Below, piece by piece: positions 27,211 to 35,905 of a stretch of 64,000 bases of DNA. The notes under the pieces are model-generated. The model was not told the origin of the DNA. It ran no database searches and saw only the letters and a program-made list of their open reading frames with translations. The position numbers and the translations under genes were made by a program. Positions within the stretch are counted from its first letter, which is position 1, and each line of letters begins with the position of its first letter. The stretch lies in the NCBI RefSeq assembly GCF_024519435.1, contig NZ_JALJRZ010000007.1:62001-126000 (forward strand). Reading direction: 5' to 3'. This DNA comes from Terrabacter sp. Ter38. Its GTDB lineage: Bacteria > Actinomycetota > Actinomycetes > Actinomycetales > Dermatophilaceae.

Positions 27211-28410
27211 TCACTCCACGCGGCGCAGGTCGGGCCGCAGGCGCTGGACGACGAAGAGCTGGACGACCCCGATCGCGGCGAGGATGCCCCACACGAGCGA
27301 CAGGCTTCCGGTCACGTCGCGCACGAGCCCCATCGCCAGGGGTCCGATCGAGGCGAGGCCGTAGGAGATGAGGAAGGCCATGCCGGTCAGCCGCCCGCTC
27401 GCCTCGGGGGTACGGGCGTAGCGGACGAGAAGCACGAGCGCGAGGGAGAAGGCGGCGCCCTGGCCGAGCCCGGTGACGACCGCCCACACCCAGGGCGCCG
27501 TGAGGGGCAACCGCCAGATGCCGAGGGCGCCGATGGTCCCGAGCACGGCGGCCGGCCACAGGAGACGGCGCATGTCCCGGGTGCGGTCGCTGACGACGGG
27601 CCCGAGCAGGCCGGAGACGATCTGGGCTCCGCTGAAGACCGCCGCGAGGTAGCCGGCGGACTCTCGTGACCACCCGTGCTCGACGTACGTGGGGGCGAGC
27701 CACGTGACGGCCGAGTAGAAGCACCACGACTGCAGCGTGAGGTACCCGGCGACGAGCCAGGCCGTCGGGTGTCGCCACGGCAGCCGGCCGGGACCCTCCT
27801 CGTCGGGCGTGTGGTGCGGGTTGGCCCGGACGGTGAACGGGGCCCAGGCGAGGGCGCCGACGAGGGCGACGACCGACCACGACCCGAGCGAGCCCTGCCA
27901 GCTCCCGAGGCGATCGGCGAGCGGCACGGCGAGCGCGGAGCTGAGCGCCGCCCCACCCATCATCGCGAGCATGTAGAGACCCGTGATGAGACCGGTGCGC
28001 TCGGGCGGGAAGAAGGTCTTGACGAGTCTCGGCAGCAGGGTGCCGGCGACGGCGATCCCCACGCCGCAGAGGAAGGTTCCCGCGTAGAGCACGACGACGT
28101 GGTCGCCGGCGAACCGGCTGGCCGTGCCCACGAGGATGCTGATGACCGCGCCGAGGACCGCGGCGGCCGCCCCGGTGTGGTGGGCGATCCGGCTCGCGAT
28201 GGGTGCGAAGAGCCCCATGCAGAGAACCGGAAGGGTCGTGAGCGCCCCGGCCGCGGCGTGGCTGAGGCCGAGGTCGGCGGAGATCGCGTCGAGCAGCGGA
28301 GGGACACTCGTGATCGCGATCCGGAGGTTCGCGGCGACGGCGACGAGCGCGAGCGCCATGACCCAGACGGGCGGAAGGGGGCGGAGCGGTCGGTCTCGTC
28401 GAAGCACCAT
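27211..28410 (-). CDS. MFS transporter of the CynX/NimT type
   Basis: 399 residues with twelve predicted hydrophobic segments. The start LALVAVAANLRIAITSVPPLLDAI and the LPVLCMGLFAPIASRI block match the cyanate/2-nitroimidazole MFS group. The substrate is unknown. On the minus strand the gene overlaps the upstream kinase gene by one base (ATGA), so the pair is an operon. Confidence 0.82.
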   Translation of the reverse strand: MVLRRDRPLRPLPPVWVMALALVAVAANLRIAITSVPPLLDAISADLGLSHAAAGALTTLPVLCMGLFAPIASRIAHHTGAAAAVLGAVISILVGTASRFAGDHVVVLYAGTFLCGVGIAVAGTLLPRLVKTFFPPERTGLITGLYMLAMMGGAALSSALAVPLADRLGSWQGSLGSWSVVALVGALAWAPFTVRANPHHTPDEEGPGRLPWRHPTAWLVAGYLTLQSWCFYSAVTWLAPTYVEHGWSRESAGYLAAVFSGAQIVSGLLGPVVSDRTRDMRRLLWPAAVLGTIGALGIWRLPLTAPWVWAVVTGLGQGAAFSLALVLLVRYARTPEASGRLTGMAFLISYGLASIGPLAMGLVRDVTGSLSLVWGILAAIGVVQLFVVQRLRPDLRRVE

Positions 28411-28997
28411 CAGAGACTAGATGTGTCGAGCACGAGGTCGGCGCGCTCCCTCGTCGCGTCGGCGCTGAAGAGCGCCGACTCCTGGTCGGCCCAGCGCTGC
28501 CACTGTGGCCGGTAGGCCTCGCCGTCGCGGTCGATCCCGCGGCGCATCCGCAACGCCGTGTCGGCGTCCACGAAGACGGACACGGCGGCATACGATCCCG
28601 CGGGCTCCACGCTGGAGCCGCACCCCTCGACGACGAGGAAGCGGCACGGTGGCACGTCGCGCGTGCCCGACCACCGCTCGCGGACCCAGCTCCACAGCCG
28701 GTAGGTCGGCCGCTCGCCGCGCGCCAGCGGCTCCAGCACCTGCGCCGCGAGCAGCCCGGGTGCCTGGGCCAGCCCGTCCCAGCCCGGGTAGAGGTGGTCC
28801 ATGTGCACGACGGCCACGGGACCCGTCGGCGCCAGCGCGAGCTCGATCCCGCGGGCCAGCGTCGTCTTGCCGGCGCCGCTCGGCCCGTCGAGGGCGATGA
28901 CCACGACGTCCCCGCAGCGCGGCTCCGCCGCGAGCGCGAGGGACACGACGGAGGAGACGTGCTCGTCGCGCGGCGGCCGCGTCACCTCGTCCCACAT
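28410..28997 (-). CDS. P-loop kinase of the uridine kinase-like type
   Basis: 195 residues. Walker A is ALDGPSGAGKTTLARGIE near 36-53. VVHMDHLYPGWDGL resembles the nucleoside-binding Asp region of uridine kinases, and FLVVEGCGS is the Walker B-like strand. VDADTALRMRRGIDRDGE continues the family pattern. It probably phosphorylates a small molecule; uridine itself is unproven, and bona fide Udk usually has about 210 residues. It is divergent from hisF; the two promoters lie back to back. Confidence 0.75.
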   Translation of the reverse strand: MWDEVTRPPRDEHVSSVVSLALAAEPRCGDVVVIALDGPSGAGKTTLARGIELALAPTGPVAVVHMDHLYPGWDGLAQAPGLLAAQVLEPLARGERPTYRLWSWVRERWSGTRDVPPCRFLVVEGCGSSVEPAGSYAAVSVFVDADTALRMRRGIDRDGEAYRPQWQRWADQESALFSADATRERADLVLDTSSL

Positions 28998-29004
28998 GGG
29001 CGCG

Positions 29005-29010
29005 ACCCTA
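29005..29010 (-). promoter_or_regulatory. -10 box, leaderless start of the kinase gene
   Basis: TAGGGT on the minus strand, 7 bases before its ATG (28995-28997). Confidence 0.4.
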
Positions 29011-29039
29011 CCGACCCGTGACCGTCACCCGGGCTGCCC

Positions 29040-29045
29040 TAGATT
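29040..29045 (+). promoter_or_regulatory. -10 box, leaderless start of hisF
   Basis: TAGATT ends 6 bases before ATG 29052. It faces the kinase promoter about 30 bases away. Confidence 0.45.
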
Positions 29046-29051
29046 TGTCAC

Positions 29052-29825
29052 ATGCCGGTCGCCACGAGAGTCATCGCCTGTCTCGACGTCGACGCGGGGC
29101 GCGTCGTCAAGGGCGTCAACTTCGAGAACCTCCGTGACGCCGGCGACCCCGTAGAGCTCGCGAAGGTCTACGACGACCAGGGTGTCGACGAGCTGACCTT
29201 CCTCGATGTCACGGCCAGCAGCGGTGACCGGGAGACCACCTACGACGTCGTGCGCCGGACGGCCGAGCAGGTCTTCATCCCGCTCACCGTCGGTGGCGGC
29301 GTGCGCACCGTCGACGACGTCGACCGGCTGCTGCGCGCCGGCGCCGACAAGGTGGGGGTCAACACCGCCGCCCTCGCCCGACCCGAGCTGATCTCCGAGA
29401 TCGCGGCCCGGTTCGGCGCACAGGTGCTCGTCCTGTCGGCCGACGTCCGTCGGCGCGTCGGTGACGACCGACGGCCCACCGACGACTTCGTCATGACGAC
29501 GCACGGAGGGCGCACCCCGGTCGACCTCGACGCCGTCGAGTGGTGCGCGCGGGCCGCGGAGCTCGGGGCGGGCGAGATCCTGCTCAACTCGATGGACGCC
29601 GACGGCACGAAGGACGGTTTCGACCTCGAGCTGATCCGGCGCGTGCGGGCGGCCGTGTCGGTGCCCGTCATCGCGAGCGGGGGCGCCGGACGGGTCGAGC
29701 ACTTCGCGCCCGCGGTCGCCGCCGGCGCGGACGCCGTGCTCGCGGCGAGCGTCTTCCACTTCCGCGAGCTCACCGTCGGCGACGTCAAGGACGCCCTGCG
29801 CGCAGCCGGTGTGACGGTCCGTTGA
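29052..29825 (+). CDS. hisF: Imidazole glycerol phosphate synthase, cyclase subunit
   Basis: 257 residues. TIM barrel that uses ammonia from HisH to form the imidazole ring. It begins [22 protein letters not shown], with the catalytic Asp11-type residue in CLDVD; the second catalytic Asp lies in VLSADVRRR. Phosphate-binding elements TVGGGVRT and [12 protein letters not shown] are present. HisH is not in the window. The gene stands alone, which shows that the histidine genes are scattered (hisEG, hisF, hisI). Confidence 0.96.
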   Translation: MPVATRVIACLDVDAGRVVKGVNFENLRDAGDPVELAKVYDDQGVDELTFLDVTASSGDRETTYDVVRRTAEQVFIPLTVGGGVRTVDDVDRLLRAGADKVGVNTAALARPELISEIAARFGAQVLVLSADVRRRVGDDRRPTDDFVMTTHGGRTPVDLDAVEWCARAAELGAGEILLNSMDADGTKDGFDLELIRRVRAAVSVPVIASGGAGRVEHFAPAVAAGADAVLAASVFHFRELTVGDVKDALRAAGVTVR

Positions 29826-29847
29826 GCGCGCCGGCCGGTCCAGAGGA

Positions 29848-30489
29848 TCAGCTGATGCCGAGGTCGGTCTGCTGGAGGGCCGCGATGTCGTCGGCGTCGC
29901 CCTCGAACTCGACGCGCGCCACGCTCTTGCGACCGTAGGCGTAGAGCACGAGCTCGGCGGCCGTCCCGCGGAGCACGACGGTGCCGTGCTCGTCGGGCAG
30001 CCTGGCGGCGTGGCGGCCCTGACCCTCGGCGATGAGCACGATCCCCGTGGGCGCCTTCCGGAACATCAGGCGTGCCGAGCGCTTGAGCGCCGTCCAGAGC
30101 TTGCCCGACAGCTGGGGCGACAGCTCGCGCGGCTCCCACCCGGGCTGGGCGCGGCGCGCGTCCTCGTGGTGGACGAAGAACTCGATGAGGTTGGTCACCT
30201 CGTCGACCTTCGGGTGCGCCATCGGGTTCCACACCGGGGCACCTCGGCGGACGCGGTCGACCAGCGCCGCGTAGTCGCCGTGCGCGATCTTGGCCTGCTC
30301 CTTCTCGAGGTGACCCGCGAGGAACGGCACGAAGCGTCCGGCGGTCAGGTCGGGCCGGTGCTCGCGGACCAGCAGGTGGGCCGCCAGGTCACGCGTGTCC
30401 CACCCCTCGCACAACGTCGGCTCGTCGGGGCCGAGCCGGTCGAGCTCGTCGCAGAGCTGGAGGCGTTCGGACTGGGCGTGTCGCGTCAT
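29848..30489 (-). CDS. TIGR03085 family protein (DinB/mycothiol-isomerase-like fold)
   Basis: 213 residues. It has the actinobacterial pattern of the family: CEGWDTRDLAAHLLVREHRPD near the start, NLIEFFVHHEDARRAQPGW in the centre and a C-terminal beta-rich part with VVLRGTAAELVLYAYGR. The two His-bearing motifs suggest a metal site as in the DinB superfamily. Many relatives use mycothiol. Its reaction is unknown. On the minus strand GAGGAT, 6 bases before ATG, may serve as -10 box for a leaderless message. Confidence 0.8.
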   Translation of the reverse strand: MTRHAQSERLQLCDELDRLGPDEPTLCEGWDTRDLAAHLLVREHRPDLTAGRFVPFLAGHLEKEQAKIAHGDYAALVDRVRRGAPVWNPMAHPKVDEVTNLIEFFVHHEDARRAQPGWEPRELSPQLSGKLWTALKRSARLMFRKAPTGIVLIAEGQGRHAARLPDEHGTVVLRGTAAELVLYAYGRKSVARVEFEGDADDIAALQQTDLGIS

Positions 30490-30553
30490 GGGTCCATCCT
30501 CTCAGGGGCGCGGCGCCGCCCCAATCCGGTGGCACGTGCGGGCGCAGGGTCCC

Positions 30554-30559
30554 TAGGGT
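30554..30559 (+). promoter_or_regulatory. -10 box, leaderless start of the tandem GNAT gene
   Basis: TAGGGT ends 6 bases before GTG 30566. Confidence 0.42.
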
Positions 30560-30565
30560 CGGACG

Positions 30566-31603
30566 GTGATCGAGCTCGTGCGCCCCACCGTGGACCTCTC
30601 CGACTCGTGGTGGGAGATGGTCGACGACTTCGCCGGTGAGACCATCCACGGCTCGAGCTACCGCGCGGCCGACCGCGAGGTGCTGCGTGACCGGGACACC
30701 TTCGAGGAGTGGGTCGACTGGCTCGGCCGGATGGAGCGGTCGGACGCGGCCCTGCCTGAGGGCCGCGTGGCGTCGTCGAACCGGTGGGTGGTCCGTGACG
30801 GTCGCGTCGTCGGCACGATCGCCGTGCGACACGCGCTCACCCCGTCCCTCCTCGTCGAGGGCGGACACATCGGGTATGCCGTCTCGCCGGCGTTCCGGCG
30901 CCAGGGGATCGCCCGCACGGCGCTGGGTCTCGGGCTGGAGCTCGCCGCGTCCCGCGGCATCGACCCGGTCCTCGTGACGTGCGACGCGGCGAACACCGCG
31001 TCCGCGCGGACCATCAGGTCGTGCGGCGGCGTCCTCGAGGACGAGCGGGACGGGGTCCTGCGGCACTGGGTCCGGACCGGCGCGCCGGCCCAGCCGATCG
31101 GTCCGGCGCCCATCGAGACCCGTGAGGCCCGCCTCGTGCCCATCACGTCCGAGGAGGCCACGGCGATGCGGGCGGGGGAGACGCGAGAGGGGTGGGCCGA
31201 GGGCTACCCGCGCGAGGACGACCTCGACGCCGTCGGGATGCTGACGTCCGGCCCCGACGCGTGGTCCCCCCGCCACATCGTCAGGAGGTCAGACGGGCTG
31301 GCCGTCGGCTCGATCGGCTGCTTCGGGCCTCCCGAGGACGGCGTCGTCGAGGTCGGCTACGGGCTCGTCGCGCAGGCGCGGGGAGGGGGTCTGATGACCG
31401 ACGTCCTGTCGGGGATGGTGCGCTCGCTAGAGGCGGCCGGGCTGTCCGTGACCGCCCACACGGAGCCCGGCAACGTCGCCAGCCACCGGGTCCTGGCGCG
31501 TCTCGGGTTCGAGCGGGCCGACGAGCCGGAAGCGCCGGGGGACGCGGGAGCGGAGTGGCTCTGGGCCAGACGGCCGGATGTCAGAGCCGTCGGTGACGCG
31601 TGA
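30566..31603 (+). CDS. Tandem GNAT acetyltransferase (two GNAT domains)
   Basis: 345 residues. Domain one (about 1-180) has the acetyl-CoA loop in VSPAFRRQGIARTALGLGLELA. Domain two (about 188-335) resembles the RimJ/RimL type, with EVGYGLVAQARGGGLMTDVLSGMV and the late EPGNVASHRVLARLGFE. The second domain keeps a glycine-rich loop (ARGGG), but it lacks the usual R/Q-x-x-G form. One domain may therefore bind without acting. The substrate is unknown. Confidence 0.82.
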   Translation: MIELVRPTVDLSDSWWEMVDDFAGETIHGSSYRAADREVLRDRDTFEEWVDWLGRMERSDAALPEGRVASSNRWVVRDGRVVGTIAVRHALTPSLLVEGGHIGYAVSPAFRRQGIARTALGLGLELAASRGIDPVLVTCDAANTASARTIRSCGGVLEDERDGVLRHWVRTGAPAQPIGPAPIETREARLVPITSEEATAMRAGETREGWAEGYPREDDLDAVGMLTSGPDAWSPRHIVRRSDGLAVGSIGCFGPPEDGVVEVGYGLVAQARGGGLMTDVLSGMVRSLEAAGLSVTAHTEPGNVASHRVLARLGFERADEPEAPGDAGAEWLWARRPDVRAVGDA

Positions 31604-31652
31604 GAGGCTGAGGGGTCGACCACAGAGCACGTCACCAGGGGAGCCGCACACC

Positions 31653-33518
31653 GTGAACGTCCCGCCCACCTCGACCCTTCGGGAGGGTCGCGCTGTCATC
31701 GCTCGGGGCATCAAGGGCCAGCCCCGCTGGTTCGCCCTGGCCGTGGTCGGCAGCGTCGTCTACGGCGTCATGACGAGCCTCACGGCCGCGGCCATCGGCT
31801 TCGTCGTGGAGCGCGCCGTCGCGCCCGCCATCGCGGCCGGGCACGTCACCGCGTCCCAGCTGTGGTTCATCGGCGGCGTCATGGCGGCGGTCGTGCTCAC
31901 GACGATCGTCGGCGTCATCGGTCGCCGCATCGCGGGCGGCGTCGCCATGTTCAACCTCGGCGCGATGTACCGCCGACAGGTCACGCGCCAGTACCTCCGG
32001 CTGCCCCTCAGCTGGCACCACCGGCACCCGTCCGGCCAGCTGCTCTCCAACGCCAACGCCGACGTCGAGGCGACGTGGAACATCTTCGCGCCGCTGCCGA
32101 TGGCTCTCGGCGTGGTCGTCATGCTCGTCTTCGGCATCGTCCAGATGGTCATCGTCGACCCGTGGCTCGCGCTCGTGGGGCTCACGGTCTTCCCCATGCT
32201 CTTCCTGGCCAACGTCGCCTTCCAGCGGGCCATGTCGCCGCGCGTCACCCGCGCCCAGCAGCTGCGCGCCGACGTCTCCGAGGTCGCCCACGAGAGCTTC
32301 GAGGCCGCCCTCGTCGTCAAGTCTCTGGGGCGAGAGGACCACGAGGCCGAGCGCTTCCGCGTCGTCACCCACGAGCTGCGCGACGCCAACATCGAGGTCG
32401 GCCGCACGCGCGGCCGCTTCGACCCCGCGATCGAGGCCATCCCGACGATCGGCACGCTGGCGGTGCTCTTCGTCGGCACCCTGCGGGTCAGCAGCGGCCA
32501 GCTCACGGCAGGCCAGGTCGTGCAGGTCGCCTACCTCTTCTCGATCCTCGCCTTCCCCGTCCGCGCTCTCGGCTGGGTCCTGGCCGAGCTGCCCCGCGCC
32601 GTCGTCGGCTGGAAGCGCGTCTCGGCCGTCCTGGACGCGACGGGCAGCATGACCTTCGGCGACCGTTCGCTGCCCTCCGGTGCCGCCAGCCACCTGCAGG
32701 CCGAGCGCCTCGCGTACGCCTACGAGATCGAGTCCGAGACGGGCGAGCCCGACCTCAACCCCGCTGTCGTGGACGTCACGCTCGACGTCGCGCCCGGCGC
32801 GACGGTGGCCATCGTCGGTCCCACCGGCAGCGGCAAGTCGACGCTGACCAACCTCGTTATGCGCCTCGTCGACCCCGACTCGGGAGCCGTCCTCGTCGAC
32901 GACGTCGACCTGCGCGAGGTGCGCCGCGGAGGCGTCAGCGACGTCGCCGCGCTCGTCGCGCAGCAGACGTTCATGTTCGACGACACCGTGCGCGGCAACA
33001 TCACCCTCGGGGCCGAGCGCGACGACGAGAGCGTCTGGCGTGCGCTGGACGTCGCCCAGGGCGCCGGCTTCGTCGGGCGGCTGCCTGACGGCCTCGAGAC
33101 CCACGTCGGCGAACGCGGCGCGAGCCTCTCCGGTGGGCAGCGCCAGCGCATCGCCCTGGCCCGTGCCGTGATCCGTGAGCCGCAGCTGCTCATCCTCGAC
33201 GACGCCACGTCGGCCGTCGACCCCAGCGTCGAGCAGGCCATCCTCGCCCGGCTGCGCGAGGCGAGCTCGGGCACGACGGTCCTCGTCGTCGCCTACCGCA
33301 TGGCCACGATCCTGCTCGCCGACGAGGTCGTCTACATGGAGGGCGGTCGCGTCGTCGACCACGGCTCCCACGACGCGCTGCTGGGCCGGTGCCTCGGCTA
33401 CGAACGGCTCGTGACGGCATACGCCCGCGAGGCCGCGGAGCGCGAGGCCATCGCGGCCGCAGAGGAGCACGACGAGCACGGGCGTGGCGCCGACGCGGCC
33501 GAGGAGGTCTCCCGATGA
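31653..33518 (+). CDS. ABC exporter subunit A (transmembrane plus nucleotide-binding domain, Asp in Walker B)
   Basis: 621 residues from GTG 31653, preceded by gggga. Residues 1-330 are the exporter membrane domain with six segments; the ATPase follows: Walker A GPTGSGKST, signature LSGGQRQR, Walker B LLILDDATSAVD. The catalytic Glu after Walker B is Asp, so the ATP site it forms is probably weak. The partner encoded next supplies the other half. The frame is open to 31578, inside the GNAT gene, but the region shows no further family match. Homologues export lipids or drugs. Confidence 0.87.
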   Translation: MNVPPTSTLREGRAVIARGIKGQPRWFALAVVGSVVYGVMTSLTAAAIGFVVERAVAPAIAAGHVTASQLWFIGGVMAAVVLTTIVGVIGRRIAGGVAMFNLGAMYRRQVTRQYLRLPLSWHHRHPSGQLLSNANADVEATWNIFAPLPMALGVVVMLVFGIVQMVIVDPWLALVGLTVFPMLFLANVAFQRAMSPRVTRAQQLRADVSEVAHESFEAALVVKSLGREDHEAERFRVVTHELRDANIEVGRTRGRFDPAIEAIPTIGTLAVLFVGTLRVSSGQLTAGQVVQVAYLFSILAFPVRALGWVLAELPRAVVGWKRVSAVLDATGSMTFGDRSLPSGAASHLQAERLAYAYEIESETGEPDLNPAVVDVTLDVAPGATVAIVGPTGSGKSTLTNLVMRLVDPDSGAVLVDDVDLREVRRGGVSDVAALVAQQTFMFDDTVRGNITLGAERDDESVWRALDVAQGAGFVGRLPDGLETHVGERGASLSGGQRQRIALARAVIREPQLLILDDATSAVDPSVEQAILARLREASSGTTVLVVAYRMATILLADEVVYMEGGRVVDHGSHDALLGRCLGYERLVTAYAREAAEREAIAAAEEHDEHGRGADAAEEVSR

Positions 33519-35326
33519 GCATGCGGTCCCAGGTCCTCGTCGAGCACCACGGTGTCGCGACGGGCAAGGAGATGACGACGTGGCAGACGCTGCGTCGCGG
33601 GGTCGAGCTCTCGCCCGAGCTGCGCAAGGGCATCTGGGTCACGGTGCTCCTCGCCGTGCTCTCGACCCTCGGCCGGGTGCTCGTGCCGTTCGTCGTCCAG
33701 CGCATCACCGACAACGGCCTCCTCGCCGAGGGTGGTCCGGACACGCAGGTCGTGGCCGTCTACATCGGCATCGCCCTCGTCGGTGTCGCCGTGACGGCCG
33801 TGTCCGCCTACTTCGTCAACATCCGCCTCTTCCGCTCGTCCGAGAACGGTCTGGCGACGTTGCGCCTCAGGGCGTTCCGCCACATCCACGACCTCGCGAT
33901 GCTCACCCAGAACACCGAGCGGCGTGGGTCGCTCGTCTCGCGCGTGACCTCCGACGTCGACACGATCTCGATGTTCGTGCAGTTCGGCGGGCTCATGCTC
34001 CTCATCAACCTCGCGCAGATCTCGCTGGCGACGGTCCTCATGGTCGTCTACAGCCCCCTGCTCGCCCTCGTCGTGTGGCTCTGCTTCGTGCCGCTCTTCG
34101 TCATCATCCGCAAGTTCCAGGGCATCGTCGGGCGCGCCTACACCAAGGTCCGTGAGCGCGTCGGCGACATGCTCGGCGCGATCTCCGAGGCCGTCGTCGG
34201 GGCTCAGGCCATCCGCGCCTACGGCGTCGAGGACCGCACGGCCGAGCGCATCGACGCCGCGGTCGAAGCGCACCGCAAGGCCGCGATCGGCGCCCAGGCC
34301 CGCTCGGTCGTGGCGTTCACCTCCGGTCAGCTCGTCTCCGGGCTCACCACCGCGGTCGTCCTCGTCGTCGGCACCGTCCTCGCGGCCGGCGGCAGCCTGA
34401 CCCTGGGCGAGCTGCTCGCCTTCCTCTTCCTCGTCAACCTCTTCACCCAGCCGGTGCAGCAGGCCACCGAGATCCTCAACGAGATGCAGAACGCCGTCGC
34501 CGGCTGGCGCCGGGTCATCGGCATCATCGACACGCCGGCCGACGTCTCCGACCCCGGCGACGCGGGCGTCACGCTCCCACGCGGGCCGATCACGGTGCAG
34601 TTCAACGAGGTCGGGTTCGCCTACCCCGGTGGCGCGCCCGTGCTCCATGACATCGACCTCACCATCGCGCCGCGCAGCCGCGTCGCGATCGTCGGCGAGA
34701 CCGGCTCGGGCAAGTCGACCCTCGCCAAGCTGCTCACCCGGCTCATGGACTCGAGCAGCGGCCACGTCCTGCTCGACGGTGTCGACCTGCGCACGATCCG
34801 CTTCTCGTCCCTGCGGTCCCGGGTCGTGCTCGTCCCGCAGGAGGGGTTCCTCTTCGACGGCACCCTGCTCGACAACCTCCGTTTCGGACGGCCCGAGGCG
34901 AGCGAGCAGGACGTGCGACTCACCCTCACCGAGCTCGGCCTCGACCCGTGGGTCGCGACCCTGCCGCTCGGTCTGGCGACCGCCGTCGGTCAGCGCGGGG
35001 AGTCGCTCTCGGCGGGCGAGCGCCAGCTCGTGGCGCTGGCCCGTGCCTACCTCGCCGACCCCGACCTGCTCGTCCTCGACGAGGCGACCTCGGCCGTCGA
35101 CCCGAGCACCGAGGTGCGGATCCAGCGTGCCCTCGACTCGCTGACCCGCGGCCGCACCTCCATCGCGATCGCGCACCGGCTCTCGACGGCGCAGGCGGCC
35201 GACGAGGTGATCGTCGTCGACGCCGGCCGCATCGTCGAACGTGGCCACCACACGGAGCTCGTCCGGCTCGGTGGCGTGTACTCGAAGCTCCACGAGTCGT
35301 GGGTCGCGCAGCAGCAGGCCGTCTGA
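33515..35326 (+). CDS. ABC exporter subunit B (canonical Walker B, altered signature)
   Basis: 603 residues. ATG 33515 overlaps the previous stop as ATGA. Membrane domain about 30-330, then Walker A GETGSGKST, signature LSAGERQLVALARAYL (normally LSGGQ) and Walker B LLVLDEATSAVD with the catalytic Glu. The degenerate signature of this subunit would face the Asp-type Walker B of subunit A, so one of the two ATP sites of the heterodimer is degenerate and the other canonical. This is the pattern of TM287/288- and BmrCD-type exporters. Confidence 0.88.
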   Translation: MSMRSQVLVEHHGVATGKEMTTWQTLRRGVELSPELRKGIWVTVLLAVLSTLGRVLVPFVVQRITDNGLLAEGGPDTQVVAVYIGIALVGVAVTAVSAYFVNIRLFRSSENGLATLRLRAFRHIHDLAMLTQNTERRGSLVSRVTSDVDTISMFVQFGGLMLLINLAQISLATVLMVVYSPLLALVVWLCFVPLFVIIRKFQGIVGRAYTKVRERVGDMLGAISEAVVGAQAIRAYGVEDRTAERIDAAVEAHRKAAIGAQARSVVAFTSGQLVSGLTTAVVLVVGTVLAAGGSLTLGELLAFLFLVNLFTQPVQQATEILNEMQNAVAGWRRVIGIIDTPADVSDPGDAGVTLPRGPITVQFNEVGFAYPGGAPVLHDIDLTIAPRSRVAIVGETGSGKSTLAKLLTRLMDSSSGHVLLDGVDLRTIRFSSLRSRVVLVPQEGFLFDGTLLDNLRFGRPEASEQDVRLTLTELGLDPWVATLPLGLATAVGQRGESLSAGERQLVALARAYLADPDLLVLDEATSAVDPSTEVRIQRALDSLTRGRTSIAIAHRLSTAQAADEVIVVDAGRIVERGHHTELVRLGGVYSKLHESWVAQQQAV

Positions 35327-35345
35327 CCGCGGCCGAGCCAGCGGC

Positions 35346-35379
35346 AGGGTGGACCGGACCGTCGGCGGGGTGGACCGGC
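35346..35379. repeat. Short direct repeat before hisI
   Basis: ggtggaccgg occurs twice, 35348-35357 and 35369-35378. It lies between the exporter stop and the hisI promoter. No known site is matched. Confidence 0.35.
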
Positions 35380-35383
35380 CCGG

Positions 35384-35389
35384 CACAAT
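35384..35389 (+). promoter_or_regulatory. -10 box, leaderless start of hisI
   Basis: CACAAT ends 6 bases before GTG 35396. Confidence 0.4.
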
Positions 35390-35395
35390 GGGCGG

Positions 35396-35800
35396 GTGAC
35401 CGACGCCCTCGACCCGATGCCCGACCCCACCATCCTCGACCCGCAGATCGCCGCGCTGCTCAAGCGCGACGAGCACGGCCTCGTCGCCGCCGTGGTGCAG
35501 CAGCACGACACGGGCGACGTGCTCATGGTCGGCTGGATGGACGACGAGGCCCTGCGTCGCACGCTCGGGGAGGGCCGGGTGACCTTCTGGTCGCGCAGCC
35601 GGCAGGAGTACTGGCGCAAGGGCGACACGAGCGGCCACGTCCAGTGGGTCAAGGGTGTCCGCCTCGACTGCGACGGTGACGCCCTCCTCGTCACCGTCGA
35701 CCAGGAGGGCGCGGCCTGCCACACCGGTGACCGCACGTGCTTCGACGCGCGCCAGCTGCCCGCCACCGTCGGCGAGCCCGACCCCACCCCCGCCGCCTGA
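35396..35800 (+). CDS. hisI: Phosphoribosyl-AMP cyclohydrolase
   Basis: 134 residues from GTG 35396. Third step of histidine synthesis. Motifs are [33 protein letters not shown], and the metal sites LDCDGDALL and [12 protein letters not shown] (Cys/His zinc ligands). A single-domain enzyme without the HisE fusion. It is followed after about 100 bases by trpE, whose own promoter lies in that gap. Confidence 0.96.
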   Translation: MTDALDPMPDPTILDPQIAALLKRDEHGLVAAVVQQHDTGDVLMVGWMDDEALRRTLGEGRVTFWSRSRQEYWRKGDTSGHVQWVKGVRLDCDGDALLVTVDQEGAACHTGDRTCFDARQLPATVGEPDPTPAA

Positions 35801-35801
35801 C

Positions 35802-35850
35802 CCGCACGTCGAGTGAGCGCTCCGTCCCACTCGAGTGAGCGGAGGTGCGG
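35802..35850. repeat. Repeats in the hisI-trpE gap
   Basis: cgagtgagcg occurs twice, 35811-35820 and 35832-35841. The pair is bracketed by cccgcac (near 35802) and gtgcggg (near 35845), which could close a stem. A trp leader peptide or clear attenuator is not visible here. Confidence 0.35.
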
Positions 35851-35893
35851 GTTCGACGGGTGAGGCGGGGACGCGGCATACGACCGGGTGAGC

Positions 35894-35899
35894 CAGAAT
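35894..35899 (+). promoter_or_regulatory. -10 box, leaderless start of trpE
   Basis: CAGAAT ends 6 bases before GTG 35906. This favours GTG 35906 over the in-frame GTG at 35888, which lies upstream of the box. Confidence 0.45.
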
Positions 35900-35905
35900 G
35901 GCTCG

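Noticed and set aside
35801-35905. trp leader peptide or attenuator
   Set aside because: No short frame with Trp codons and no terminator/antiterminator pair; the promoter gives a leaderless trpE.
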